A DNA stretch of 37,445 nucleotides from Gammaproteobacteria bacterium. Lineage in GTDB: Bacteria > Pseudomonadota > Gammaproteobacteria > Pseudomonadales > Azotimanducaceae. The position numbers were made by a program, and so were the translations under genes. This document shows positions 23,935-31,757 of the stretch, piece after piece (position 1 is the first letter of the stretch; each line of letters opens with the position of its first letter). The DNA lies in the NCBI GenBank assembly GCA_030433075.1, contig JAUILI010000019.1:1-37445 (forward strand). The letters run 5' to 3'. The notes beneath the pieces are model-generated. The model worked only from the letters and a program-made list of their open reading frames with translations. It was not told where the DNA came from and did not search any database.

Positions 23935-24981
23935 ATGTCGAACCCCTTAGTCATTCACGCCGGCCGCGCGGTGCGGGAACGGATTCTCCGGGACGGTTTT
24001 CGCTATGAGGATTTCGACGTGGTGCTCGGGGCCGCCGGCGGACCCAAGTGGCTGGTGCTCTATGGTCTCGATGCGGTGCTCGCCCCAGCCCTGGCGGCCG
24101 CGCCCCGGCCCCGAACCTTTATTGGCGCGTCCGTGGGCGCCTGGCGCCTGGCTGCCTACCTCCAGGCGGACCCCCAGGGCGCGCTCGATCGCTTGCTCGC
24201 GCGCTATCGCGATCCGGCGTTTTTTGCGGAAGCGCGCCCCGATATGACCGCTCGCTTTGAAGCGGACGTGTCCGCCGTGCTCGGGCAGGCGGGCCTGGAG
24301 GCGCTGGCCCAGGGCGCACCGAACGCGCTTTACGCCGTGGTGACGGCCTTCGGCGCCGGCCGGCGGAACTTGCCCTGGCGCCTCGCCCTCACGGCGCTGG
24401 GGAATGCGCTCCGTCCCCGGTCCTTCGCCGAGGCCGGTGCCCTGGGTCTCGGGCAACGGGTGCTGGCCGGGCCCGCCCCCGTGCCCCCCTGGCTCCGCGA
24501 GGCGCTTCCGGGCGCAGAACGTATCCTGCAACGAGAGCACTGGCCGGCGGCGCTCTTGGCTACGGCGGCCGTGCCCGGATTGATTCGCCCTGTGGAAGGC
24601 CTTTTATCTGGGGGTGCCCTGGGTATTGATGGGGGCATCGCGGACTACCATTTCGGCACCATTCCACGCCATGAGGGCTTTACCCTTTATCCGCATTTTT
24701 ACCCTAACCTTGTGCCCGGGTGGTTCGATAAGCCCTTCGCGCGCCGGCGCCTCGATCCCCGCTCTGTGGATCATTTGCTGCTGCTGGCGCCATCTCCGTC
24801 CTTCGTCGCAGGCCTGCCCGGAGGCAAGATCCCGGACCGGAAAGATCCCCGCGCCCTTGGAGGGGCGGCCCTGGGCGCGCGCTGGGGGCAGGTGGCGGAG
24901 GCGTCCCGGGCCTTGGGAGACGCGTGGGCTGCGCTGACGGAAGGGGAGGGGCTGGGCCTCGCGCGAGCCCTTGCGTCCTGA
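23935..24981 (+). CDS. Patatin-like phospholipase-family hydrolase
   Basis: A 348-residue protein with the Ser-Asp dyad of patatins: nucleophile Ser66 in GASVGAW and Asp232 in IDGGIADYHF. The Gly-rich VLGAAGGPKW (30-39) fits the oxyanion loop. The N terminus has no signal peptide, so cytoplasmic or membrane-peripheral lipid acyl hydrolase activity is expected. I placed the start at ATG 23935 (GGGAAAG upstream); longer in-frame starts run back through the divergent RidA gene and lack the family fold. The divergent neighbour is RidA, 69 bp away. The actual lipid substrate is unknown. Confidence 0.75.
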   Translation: MSNPLVIHAGRAVRERILRDGFRYEDFDVVLGAAGGPKWLVLYGLDAVLAPALAAAPRPRTFIGASVGAWRLAAYLQADPQGALDRLLARYRDPAFFAEARPDMTARFEADVSAVLGQAGLEALAQGAPNALYAVVTAFGAGRRNLPWRLALTALGNALRPRSFAEAGALGLGQRVLAGPAPVPPWLREALPGAERILQREHWPAALLATAAVPGLIRPVEGLLSGGALGIDGGIADYHFGTIPRHEGFTLYPHFYPNLVPGWFDKPFARRRLDPRSVDHLLLLAPSPSFVAGLPGGKIPDRKDPRALGGAALGARWGQVAEASRALGDAWAALTEGEGLGLARALAS

Positions 24982-25032
24982 GGGCGAGGGCGCCATGGTT
25001 TAGAGCATTGGATTACAGGAGAGGGAGAGCCC

Positions 25033-26049
25033 ATGAGCATTGCCTACCAGCGTTTTGTCATTGACGAACTACCCAAGGGGCCCCTCGAGGAACGGCACTT
25101 TCGCCTAGAAGAAGGCGTGCTTCCGGCCCTGGAAGCCGGGCAGGTGGCCGTGCGGGTCATTCTGATCTCTCAAGATGCGGCGAACCGCGCCTGGCTTCAG
25201 GGCGCGACCTATCGGGGCGCGGTGCAAACCGGTGATGTGATGCCCAGCGGCGCCATCGCTGAGGTGCTGGCCTCGGAGGATCCGGCTTTCGCTCCGGGAG
25301 AACTGGTCTACGGCGACATCGGCTGGCAAAGCCACGCGATCATGCCGGGGGCCGCGCTCCGCAAGGTGGGCCCCCATCGTCCCCTGACCCACCACCTTTC
25401 CCTTCTGGGCGTCGCGGGGAAGACGGCTTACCACGGGCTGTTCCAGGCCGCGGGCATCCATGCGGGGGAAACGCTCCTGGTGTCCGCGGCGGCGGGCTCC
25501 GTGGGCTCCCTGGTCGGCCAGCTCGGTAAGCTCAAGGGCGCGCGGGTCATTGGCGTGGCCGGCGGTCCGGAGAAATGCGCCTGGGTCCGGGATACCCTGG
25601 GTTTTGATGAATGCCTGGATTACCGCGATGAAAGCCGGCCCCTGCCGAAGGCGCTGGCGGCGGTGGCCCCCGGCGGCGTGGACGTGTATTTCGATAACAC
25701 GGGCGGGCCTATTCTGCAGGCCGCGCTTTTCGCCATGCGGGAGCAGGGCCGCATCGCCTGCTGCGGCGCCGTATCCATGTACGACGGCGCCCCGCGCCCA
25801 GGCCCCGTGGGGGTGCCGGGGCTCATCGTGGTGAAGCGCCTGACCCTGAAGGGCTTTATCGTTTCCGACTACGCCCACCTCGATGGGGACGCGGAGCATG
25901 AACTTGCGCTTTGGGCGAAGCAGGGCCAGCTGCATATGGAAGAGGACATCCTCGAAGGGCTTGAAGCGGCGCCGCGGGGGCTGATTGGCCTCCTGGCGGG
26001 GCAAAATCGGGGCAAGCGCATGGTGCGCCTGGCCCCCGATCCGGCCTAA
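25033..26049 (+). CDS. NADP-dependent MDR oxidoreductase (PTGR/CurA-like)
   Basis: A 338-residue zinc-independent medium-chain reductase of the leukotriene B4 dehydrogenase / curcumin reductase group. The nucleotide-binding motif is AAAGSVGSLVGQLGKLKGA (about residues 155-173), followed by GVAGGPEKC. YFDNTGGPILQAAL and RIACCGAVSMYD match the family core. It probably reduces an alpha,beta-unsaturated carbonyl compound with NADPH; the substrate is unknown. GGAGAGGGAGA precedes the ATG. The AI-2E family gene starts 2 bp after the stop, so the pair is likely an operon. Confidence 0.85.
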   Translation: MSIAYQRFVIDELPKGPLEERHFRLEEGVLPALEAGQVAVRVILISQDAANRAWLQGATYRGAVQTGDVMPSGAIAEVLASEDPAFAPGELVYGDIGWQSHAIMPGAALRKVGPHRPLTHHLSLLGVAGKTAYHGLFQAAGIHAGETLLVSAAAGSVGSLVGQLGKLKGARVIGVAGGPEKCAWVRDTLGFDECLDYRDESRPLPKALAAVAPGGVDVYFDNTGGPILQAALFAMREQGRIACCGAVSMYDGAPRPGPVGVPGLIVVKRLTLKGFIVSDYAHLDGDAEHELALWAKQGQLHMEEDILEGLEAAPRGLIGLLAGQNRGKRMVRLAPDPA

Positions 26050-26051
26050 GC

Positions 26052-27122
26052 ATGTCGTCCTCAGCGCCCTGGGTGCTTCTCGCGCTGGCGGCGGCCGGCG
26101 GGCTCATTTATCTCCTCCAGCCCGTGCTTGGGCCGTTCCTCTTTGCCACCCTTCTGGCCTACCTAGGCGACCCCCTCGCCGATCGGCTGGAAGCCCGGGG
26201 CCTGGGCCGCACCAGCGCCGTGGTGCTGGTCTTCCTGGCCCTAAGCCTTGCCCTAGCCCTAGTCCTTCTCGGCTTCCTACCCCTACTGGTGGAGCAGCTG
26301 CGTGACCTTCTTCAGCGTCTGCCGGGAGCCCTGACGTGGCTCGAGTCCACGGCCCGGCCCTGGCTGGAGCAGCGCTTCGGCCTTGCGCTGCCGAGCCTTG
26401 AAAGCGCTGAGGTCAATGCGCTGCTGCGGGAGCACTGGCAGTCCACGGGGGAGTTCGCCGGGCAGGTGCTGCGCAGCGCCTTCGCTTCCGGGGCGGCGGT
26501 GCTGGGCACCTTAGCGACGCTGGCTTTAGTCCCCGTGGTGACCTTCTACCTACTGCGGGACTGGGACCGGCTCATCGCGCAAATTCAGGGTCTGCTGCCT
26601 CGCGATCTCGAACGGGTGCTGACCCCCCTAGCGCGGGAGTGCGATGAGGTGATTGCGGCGTTCCTTCGGGGGCAGCTGCTTGTGATGCTGGCCCTGGGAA
26701 CGCTCTACGCGGCGGGGCTGGCCCTCGTCGGCCTCGACTTTGCGCTGCTGATTGGCTTGGTGGCGGGGCTTGCGAGCCTGGTGCCGTATCTCGGGCTGGC
26801 GGTGGGCCTCGTGCTCGCTGGGGGCGCGGCGCTGTTTCAAGGGGGCGACCCCGTAACGGCCCTCGCCGGGGTGGGGGCCGTCTTCGCCGTCGGCCAAACC
26901 CTCGAGGGCATGGTCCTTGTGCCCTGGCTCGTCGGGGATCGCATCGGCCTTCATCCCGTCGCCGTGATTTTTGCGGTGCTTGCGGGGGGGCAGCTGTTCG
27001 GCTTTACCGGGATTCTATTGGCGTTGCCCGTGGCGGCGGTGATTGCCGTGGCCCTGCGCCACGCCCACGAGCCCTACCTGCGCAGCCGCTTCTACGGCGG
27101 CCGGCAGGATCCGGAGGCTTAG
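26052..27122 (+). CDS. AI-2E-family (PerM-like) transporter
   Basis: A 356-residue inner-membrane protein with about eight hydrophobic segments: two near the N terminus, a soluble helical stretch (about 80-150), then the C-terminal bundle. Landmarks are LATLALVPVVTFYLLRDWDR, DEVIAAFLRGQLLVM and LVPWLVGDRIGLHPVAVIF, all typical of the PerM/YdiK/TqsA family. Members export autoinducer-2 or act as ion antiporters; the function here is unassigned. ATG 26052 lies immediately after the reductase stop without a strong ribosome-binding site of its own, implying translational coupling. The stop is 23 bp from the convergent Nudix stop; I saw no hairpin terminator between them. Confidence 0.85.
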   Translation: MSSSAPWVLLALAAAGGLIYLLQPVLGPFLFATLLAYLGDPLADRLEARGLGRTSAVVLVFLALSLALALVLLGFLPLLVEQLRDLLQRLPGALTWLESTARPWLEQRFGLALPSLESAEVNALLREHWQSTGEFAGQVLRSAFASGAAVLGTLATLALVPVVTFYLLRDWDRLIAQIQGLLPRDLERVLTPLARECDEVIAAFLRGQLLVMLALGTLYAAGLALVGLDFALLIGLVAGLASLVPYLGLAVGLVLAGGAALFQGGDPVTALAGVGAVFAVGQTLEGMVLVPWLVGDRIGLHPVAVIFAVLAGGQLFGFTGILLALPVAAVIAVALRHAHEPYLRSRFYGGRQDPEA

Positions 27123-27144
27123 CGGTTCTCTTGGGCGGGCTCTC

Positions 27145-27897
27145 CTAGGCGCCGGGCGGCAGAACCGGCCGAATCGTCGGCATGGCCCGGGGGCCTAGGG
27201 CCCAGCGGTGCAAGGCGTCGATGGAGTCGAAGCGGCACAGCCCTTCAAGCTGCTTCACGGTGACGGCCATGAGGTCGAAATCCCCGGCGCGATGCCGTTC
27301 CAGGGCCTGTTCTGGGGTAATCCAGCAGCTGTCGTCCAGTTCCTTGTCGTCGTGGAGTCCCACCTGCTGCGGCGGCGCCTCGGCAATGAAGAAGCGCGTA
27401 TCGAAGCGCCGGGGCCGGCCCAGGGGCGTGACCCAGCGGTTGTAGAAATGCACCCGGTCGCAGGCCAGGGTCAGCCCTTCCTGCTTGCACAGGGTTTCAA
27501 GATCGAGCGTGCCGTCGTGAATGGCGTGGCGATAGGCCTCAAAGCGTTCCCGCTTCTCCCCCTCGAGGGTGACCAGCTGGCCGAGGTCGTTATAAGCCAA
27601 CAGCACCCCCGCTTCCTCGAAGGTTTCCCGAATCGCGGCAATCCAGAAGCCCCGCCACTCATGGCCGATGGCGTCGAGCTGCGGCTGCTGGGCCTCGCTG
27701 GGCCCGGTGCGGTAGGGGTCGTAGGCGTGGAGGTGGTCATCCCCCTCCACCCGGCCCCCGGGAAAGACATACATGCCGCCGGCAAAGGCGGAGCCTTGGG
27801 TGCGCCGAAGCATGAACAGCTCCAGGCCCTGGGGGGCGCTATCCCGCGCCAGAATGATGGTTGCCGCGGGGCGGATCGGTTGTACCGGTTTGCTCAT
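27145..27897 (-). CDS. Nudix hydrolase, NUDT7/NUDT19-like
   Basis: A 250-residue protein whose Nudix box is split: FPGGRVEGDD (45-54) is separated by about 35 residues from the metal-binding helix RETFEEAGVLL (90-100). That insertion, the length and the downstream FYNRWVTPLGRPRRFDTRFF segment are characteristic of the NUDT19-like group, whose animal members hydrolyse CoA esters in peroxisomes. CoA-ester hydrolysis is therefore likely but inferred. It is the second Nudix gene of presumed CoA type in the window, after 5691-6272. The ATG at 27897 is divergent from the serine hydrolase gene. Confidence 0.85.
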   Translation of the reverse strand: MSKPVQPIRPAATIILARDSAPQGLELFMLRRTQGSAFAGGMYVFPGGRVEGDDHLHAYDPYRTGPSEAQQPQLDAIGHEWRGFWIAAIRETFEEAGVLLAYNDLGQLVTLEGEKRERFEAYRHAIHDGTLDLETLCKQEGLTLACDRVHFYNRWVTPLGRPRRFDTRFFIAEAPPQQVGLHDDKELDDSCWITPEQALERHRAGDFDLMAVTVKQLEGLCRFDSIDALHRWALGPRAMPTIRPVLPPGA

Positions 27898-27912
27898 GAA
27901 ACTCCCTCCTCT

Positions 27913-27956
27913 CCCCGGGATGATACACGGCTTCGTCCCGAGCTATGCTCCCGGGG
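27913..27956. promoter_or_regulatory. Spaced inverted repeat between divergent genes
   Basis: CCCCGGGA (27913-27920) and TCCCGGGG (27949-27956) are perfect inverted copies 28 bp apart in the 87-bp gap. On the minus strand TATCAT (27926-27921), 5 of 6 to the -10 consensus, lies beside the left arm. This may be a regulatory site, though such GC arms are not rare by chance here. Confidence 0.3.
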
Positions 27957-27984
27957 TAGAACACTAGCCTTGGGGAAAAGCGGT

Positions 27985-29193
27985 ATGAGTGCAGGGGGAT
28001 TAAACGCCGCGCAGCTTGCGCGCATTGAGCAGCATCTAGACAGCCAGTATCTGGCGAAGGGGAAGCTCGCGGGGACGCTGACGGCGGTCTGGCGCCGCGG
28101 GGAGCTGGCCTACCTCAAGCCCCAGGGGCAGCGGGATCTGGCCTCCGGCGCGCCCATGACGGAAGACACGATCTTTCGCATCTACTCCATGTCCAAGCCC
28201 ATCACCTCCGTGGCGCTCATGATGCTTTACGAGCGCGGCGTCTTTCAGCTTGGCGACCCCGTCCATCGCTGGATTCCCGAGTGGGCCGAGCAGCGGGTCT
28301 ACGTATCCGGGATCTATCCCCACTTCCAGACCCGCCCCGTGGACCGGCCCATGACGGTGAAGGACCTGCTCACCCACATGAGCGGCCTGACCTACGATTT
28401 TATGGCGGCCACGAATGTGGACGCGGCCTATCGCAAGGTGGGGCTGCGGCTTCAGGGGTCGGGGCTCACCCTCGATGCCTTCGCCGAGCGCCTCGCGCCG
28501 TTGCCCTTGCTGTTCTCTCCCGGATCCTCCTGGAACTACTCCTTTGCTACGGACATCTGCGGCTTGCTCGTGGAGCGCATGAGTGGCCTGCCGCTTGATC
28601 AGTTCCTTCAGCAGGAAATCTTCGGGCCCCTGAAGATGGTCGATACGGGCTTCTCCGTGCCCGAGGCGGAGCAACATCGCTTTGCTTCCAATTACGAGCG
28701 CGCCCCGGATCGGAGCCTCCGCTGCATCGATGAGGCGAGCACGAGCCCCTTCTGCCAACCGGCGACCTTCTTCTCTGGCGGTGGCGGGCTCCTGTCCACG
28801 GCGCACGATTACCTGCGCTTCTGCCGCATGCTGCTCGGGGGCGGTACCCTCGAGGGGGCCCGCATTATCGGCCCGAAGACCCTAGCGCTTATGGGCACGA
28901 ACCACCTGCCCGGCGGGGGCGATCTGACCGAGTGGGCCCAGGGTAGCTTTAGCGAGACCACCTACGAGGGGATCGGCTTTGGCCTTGGCTTTGCCGTGAA
29001 CCTGGGCATGGCGGCGACGAGCGCCGTGGGGACGGAAGGGGAGCTGTTTTGGGGTGGCGCCGCAAGCACGATTTTCTGGGTCGACCCCAAGGAAGATCTT
29101 GCCTGCGTGTTCCTGACCCAGCTCATGCCCTCGGGGACCTACAATTTCCGAGGGCAGCTGAAAGCCTTGGTTTACGGCGCCATTGAGCCCTAG
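27985..29193 (+). CDS. Beta-lactamase-fold serine hydrolase (class C / esterase-like)
   Basis: The 402-residue protein has the penicillin-binding-protein fold: SMSK (Ser68-Lys71, the SxxK motif), Tyr185 in NYSFATD as the YxN-type tyrosine, and WGGAAST near the C terminus as the third motif. No secretion signal is visible, so it is more likely a cytoplasmic esterase of the EstB/LovD type than a secreted beta-lactamase. I placed the start at ATG 27985 (GGGGAAAAG upstream); the much longer open frame back to 27208 is antisense to the Nudix gene and not coding. Its stop is 9 bp from the convergent nitroreductase stop. Confidence 0.85.
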   Translation: MSAGGLNAAQLARIEQHLDSQYLAKGKLAGTLTAVWRRGELAYLKPQGQRDLASGAPMTEDTIFRIYSMSKPITSVALMMLYERGVFQLGDPVHRWIPEWAEQRVYVSGIYPHFQTRPVDRPMTVKDLLTHMSGLTYDFMAATNVDAAYRKVGLRLQGSGLTLDAFAERLAPLPLLFSPGSSWNYSFATDICGLLVERMSGLPLDQFLQQEIFGPLKMVDTGFSVPEAEQHRFASNYERAPDRSLRCIDEASTSPFCQPATFFSGGGGLLSTAHDYLRFCRMLLGGGTLEGARIIGPKTLALMGTNHLPGGGDLTEWAQGSFSETTYEGIGFGLGFAVNLGMAATSAVGTEGELFWGGAASTIFWVDPKEDLACVFLTQLMPSGTYNFRGQLKALVYGAIEP

Positions 29194-29202
29194 AAACGCG
29201 CC

Positions 29203-29874
29203 CTAGAAACCGTGGAAGGACACAATTTCGTCCACGGGCACGCGCTCGCTGCGGAAGCTGGCGATGGGGTGGCTCTCGTCTTCGTAGCCGATGGCCACGC
29301 CGCAGAAGAGCATCTCGTTATCGGGGATGTTGAGGGCCTTCACCACCGTGGGGGTCCAGACGGCCCAGGCTTCCTGGGCCGCAGTGTGAAGCCCATGCTC
29401 CCGGGCCAGCAGCATGATGGACTGCATGAACATGCCGCAGTCGGACCACTGCCCTTCCTGCATTTGCCGATCCATGGTGAAGAAGAGCGCCGCCGGCGCA
29501 CCGAAGAAGGCGTAGTTCCGGGCGAACCAGGTCAGGCGCGCAGCCTTGTCTTCCCGGGGGATGCCGAGGGCTGCGTACATGCCTTCCCCGACCTGGAAGC
29601 GTCGGGTTTTGTAGGGCTCGGTGAGCTCCGGGGGATAGATGTGGTATTCCGCCCCTTCCCCCCGGGGCGTGGTTTTCATCTTCTCCTGGACCTCATCCAC
29701 GATGGCCTGCTGCACGGCGCCGGTGACCGCGTACACGCGCCAGGGCTGAAGATTGCCGCCGGAGGGGGCCCGCAGGGCGGTGGTGAGAATCTCCCTCAGG
29801 AGCGCCTCAGAAACGGGCGTGTCCTTGAAAGCGCGGCAGGTTTTGCGCGTGGCTAGGGCCTCAGAAACGTTCAT
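29203..29874 (-). CDS. Nitroreductase-family flavoprotein
   Basis: A 223-residue FMN-dependent nitroreductase-family protein. TRKTCRAFKDTPVSEALLRE and APSGGNLQPWRVYAV (about residues 40-54) are the standard FMN-binding N-terminal motifs, and LNIPDNEMLFCGVAIGYED near the C terminus is the other flavin-binding segment. It is expected to reduce nitroaromatics or quinones with NAD(P)H as a dimer; the physiological substrate is unknown. I chose ATG 29874 because GGGAGA lies 5 bases upstream and the family motif begins soon after. It is divergent from the MauE-like gene, 75 bp away. Confidence 0.85.
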   Translation of the reverse strand: MNVSEALATRKTCRAFKDTPVSEALLREILTTALRAPSGGNLQPWRVYAVTGAVQQAIVDEVQEKMKTTPRGEGAEYHIYPPELTEPYKTRRFQVGEGMYAALGIPREDKAARLTWFARNYAFFGAPAALFFTMDRQMQEGQWSDCGMFMQSIMLLAREHGLHTAAQEAWAVWTPTVVKALNIPDNEMLFCGVAIGYEDESHPIASFRSERVPVDEIVSFHGF

Positions 29875-29949
29875 GGTGGTCTCCCCCGGTGCATGAGGAG
29901 GCCAGTATACGAGCTTGCGTCCCCCGTTGCCCCCGGGCATAACGCGGCT

Positions 29950-30414
29950 ATGGCTACGCTAACGGCATTTCTTTTCTGGGTCCTCCTAAGTGCTGCGGGG
30001 GGCAAGGCCCTGCAGGGGGCGGCGCTTTCTCTTGGGGAGCGGCTGGCCCTGGGCGCAGAGGGCGTGATCGCCGCTATGCTGTTGCTGCCGGCCTGGCGGA
30101 GCCTGGCACTAGGGGCTGCGTCGCTCCTATGGCTGGCTTACGCGGCCTATCTGCTTCGCGCCTGGCAAAGAGACGCGGCCGGTCCCTGTCCCTGTGGGGA
30201 TTGGACGCCCCTTAAGCTTGGGCCCCTGGTGATTGGGCGGGCGCTGGCCCTGGCGGTGCTAGCAGCCATCGCAGCGGTGCACGGGGAGGCGACGCCCCTG
30301 GGGCCCGCGCTGCTGCCAGGCCTGGGCTGGGCCTTGGGCTATCTTCTGATGCTGGCGCTGGTTGCGATGGTGCAGACGCGCTGGGATCTTGAGCAGGAGG
30401 GACGGAACGGATGA
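29950..30414 (+). CDS. MauE/DoxX-like membrane protein with CPC motif
   Basis: A 154-residue protein with four hydrophobic helices and a Cys80-Pro-Cys82-Gly motif in the loop after helix 2 (AAGPCPCGDW). This is the layout of the MauE family, whose founding member supports disulfide formation in methylamine dehydrogenase, usually with a thioredoxin-like MauD. No MauD or amine dehydrogenase is adjacent. Instead the stop overlaps the start of an exported M24 peptidase (ATGA, 30411-30414). I chose ATG 29950 so that the first helix starts the protein. A role in periplasmic thiol chemistry is plausible but inferred. Confidence 0.7.
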   Translation: MATLTAFLFWVLLSAAGGKALQGAALSLGERLALGAEGVIAAMLLLPAWRSLALGAASLLWLAYAAYLLRAWQRDAAGPCPCGDWTPLKLGPLVIGRALALAVLAAIAAVHGEATPLGPALLPGLGWALGYLLMLALVAMVQTRWDLEQEGRNG

Positions 30415-31757
30415 AGACCCTAGGCCCCCTTTGCGGCGCGGTGACTCTGATGCTGCTCGCCTTGAGCCCCGGAGCCGTGGCCGCTGACCGGGCAGACTAC
30501 GCGCTCCCGAGCCTCGCCACGCAGGAGGCCCTGCGGGATAGCACCCTCGAGCGGCGTATCGAGCAGCTGCTGCCCTCGCTCATGCGCCGGGCCGGGATCG
30601 ATGTCTGGCTGCTCATCGCCCGGGAATACAACGACGATCCCGTGCTCCAAACCTTCCTCCCCGCGCGCTGGCCCACGGCCCGACGGCGGACGATTTTGCT
30701 GATTCACGATCGCGGGCCCGAGGCCGGCCTCGAGACCCTGGCGTTTGCGCGCTACCCCGTGGGTCGCTTCAAGGCGGCTTGGGATCCGGAGGCCGAGCCC
30801 GACCAGTGGGCCGCCCTGGCGGCCAAGCTTGAAGCGCTTGATCCCCGGGTGGTGGCGGTGAATCGCTCGGAAAACTTTGCCCTTGCCGATGGGCTCAGCA
30901 GCACGGAGTACGCGCAGCTTGCGGCAGCCCTCAGCCCGGCGCTTCGAGGCCGGCTGGCCAGCGCCGAGCCCCTCGCCGTCGGTTGGCTGGAGACCCGTTT
31001 GCCGGAGGAGCGGGCGCGGCACGGGGAAGCCGTGGCCCTGGCCCATGCGCTGCTCGCAGAAGGGCTCTCGTCCGCCGTGGTGACTCCTGGGGAAACCCGA
31101 ACCGATGACCTCGCCTGGTGGTTCTTGGAAGCGCTTCGGGATCGGGGTCTGACCAGCTGGTTCCACCCGAGCGTTTCCGTCCAGCGCGTCGGGGTTGTGG
31201 ATGAAAGCGGGGAGGCGAAAAGTCTCTACAACGTGGTGATCGAGCCCGGCGATCTGGTGCATGTGGATTTTGGCCTGCGGTACCTGGGGCTCTACACGGA
31301 TACGCAGCAGATGGCCTACGTCCTGCCGCCGGGGGTGGATAGGGCACCGCCTTGGCTCGCGGCGGCCATGGCTCGGGGGAATCGCCTTCAGGACCTCCTA
31401 ACCAACGCCTTCAGAACGGGGCGAAGCGGCAACGCCGTGCTCCGGGCCGCCCTTGGGGCCGCCGCGGCCGAAGGCCTTGGGGGCGCGATCTACACCCATC
31501 CCCTCGGGCTCCATGGCCACGCGGCGGGACCGACCATCGGCATGTGGGATCAGCAGGGCGGGGTGCCGGGGCCTGGGGATTACCCTCTGTACCCCAATAC
31601 CGCCTACGCCATCGAGCTCTACGCCAGCTACGCCCCGCCGCCCTGGGGTGGGCAGCGGGTGCGTATCAAGCTGGAAGAAGACGCCTTCTTCGATGGAGAA
31701 GCCGTTACCTACCTAGACGGTCGGCAGACGGCTTTCCACCTGATTCGGTCCCCCTAG
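30411..31757 (+). CDS. Exported M24-family metallopeptidase (Xaa-Pro peptidase-like)
   Basis: A 448-residue protein with a signal peptide (hydrophobic core to about residue 24, cut near AVA/AD) and a pita-bread M24 domain at the C terminus. All five metal ligands of the family appear: Asp286 and Asp297 (HVDFGLRYLGLYTD), His363 (THPLGLHGH), Glu402 (AIELYA) and Glu422 or Glu423 (IKLEED). It should therefore be an active dinuclear metallopeptidase in the periplasm, cleaving Xaa-Pro bonds or related substrates. It overlaps the MauE-like gene by ATGA, indicating coupled translation. The stop TAG shares the palindrome CTAG (31754-31757) with the stop of the convergent pump gene. Confidence 0.85.
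   Translation: MKTLGPLCGAVTLMLLALSPGAVAADRADYALPSLATQEALRDSTLERRIEQLLPSLMRRAGIDVWLLIAREYNDDPVLQTFLPARWPTARRRTILLIHDRGPEAGLETLAFARYPVGRFKAAWDPEAEPDQWAALAAKLEALDPRVVAVNRSENFALADGLSSTEYAQLAAALSPALRGRLASAEPLAVGWLETRLPEERARHGEAVALAHALLAEGLSSAVVTPGETRTDDLAWWFLEALRDRGLTSWFHPSVSVQRVGVVDESGEAKSLYNVVIEPGDLVHVDFGLRYLGLYTDTQQMAYVLPPGVDRAPPWLAAAMARGNRLQDLLTNAFRTGRSGNAVLRAALGAAAAEGLGGAIYTHPLGLHGHAAGPTIGMWDQQGGVPGPGDYPLYPNTAYAIELYASYAPPPWGGQRVRIKLEEDAFFDGEAVTYLDGRQTAFHLIRSP

Noticed and set aside
27208-27984. 259-codon N-terminal extension of the serine hydrolase
   Set aside because: It is antisense to the Nudix gene and lacks homology-like features; the ATG at 27985 has a ribosome-binding site and begins the fold.
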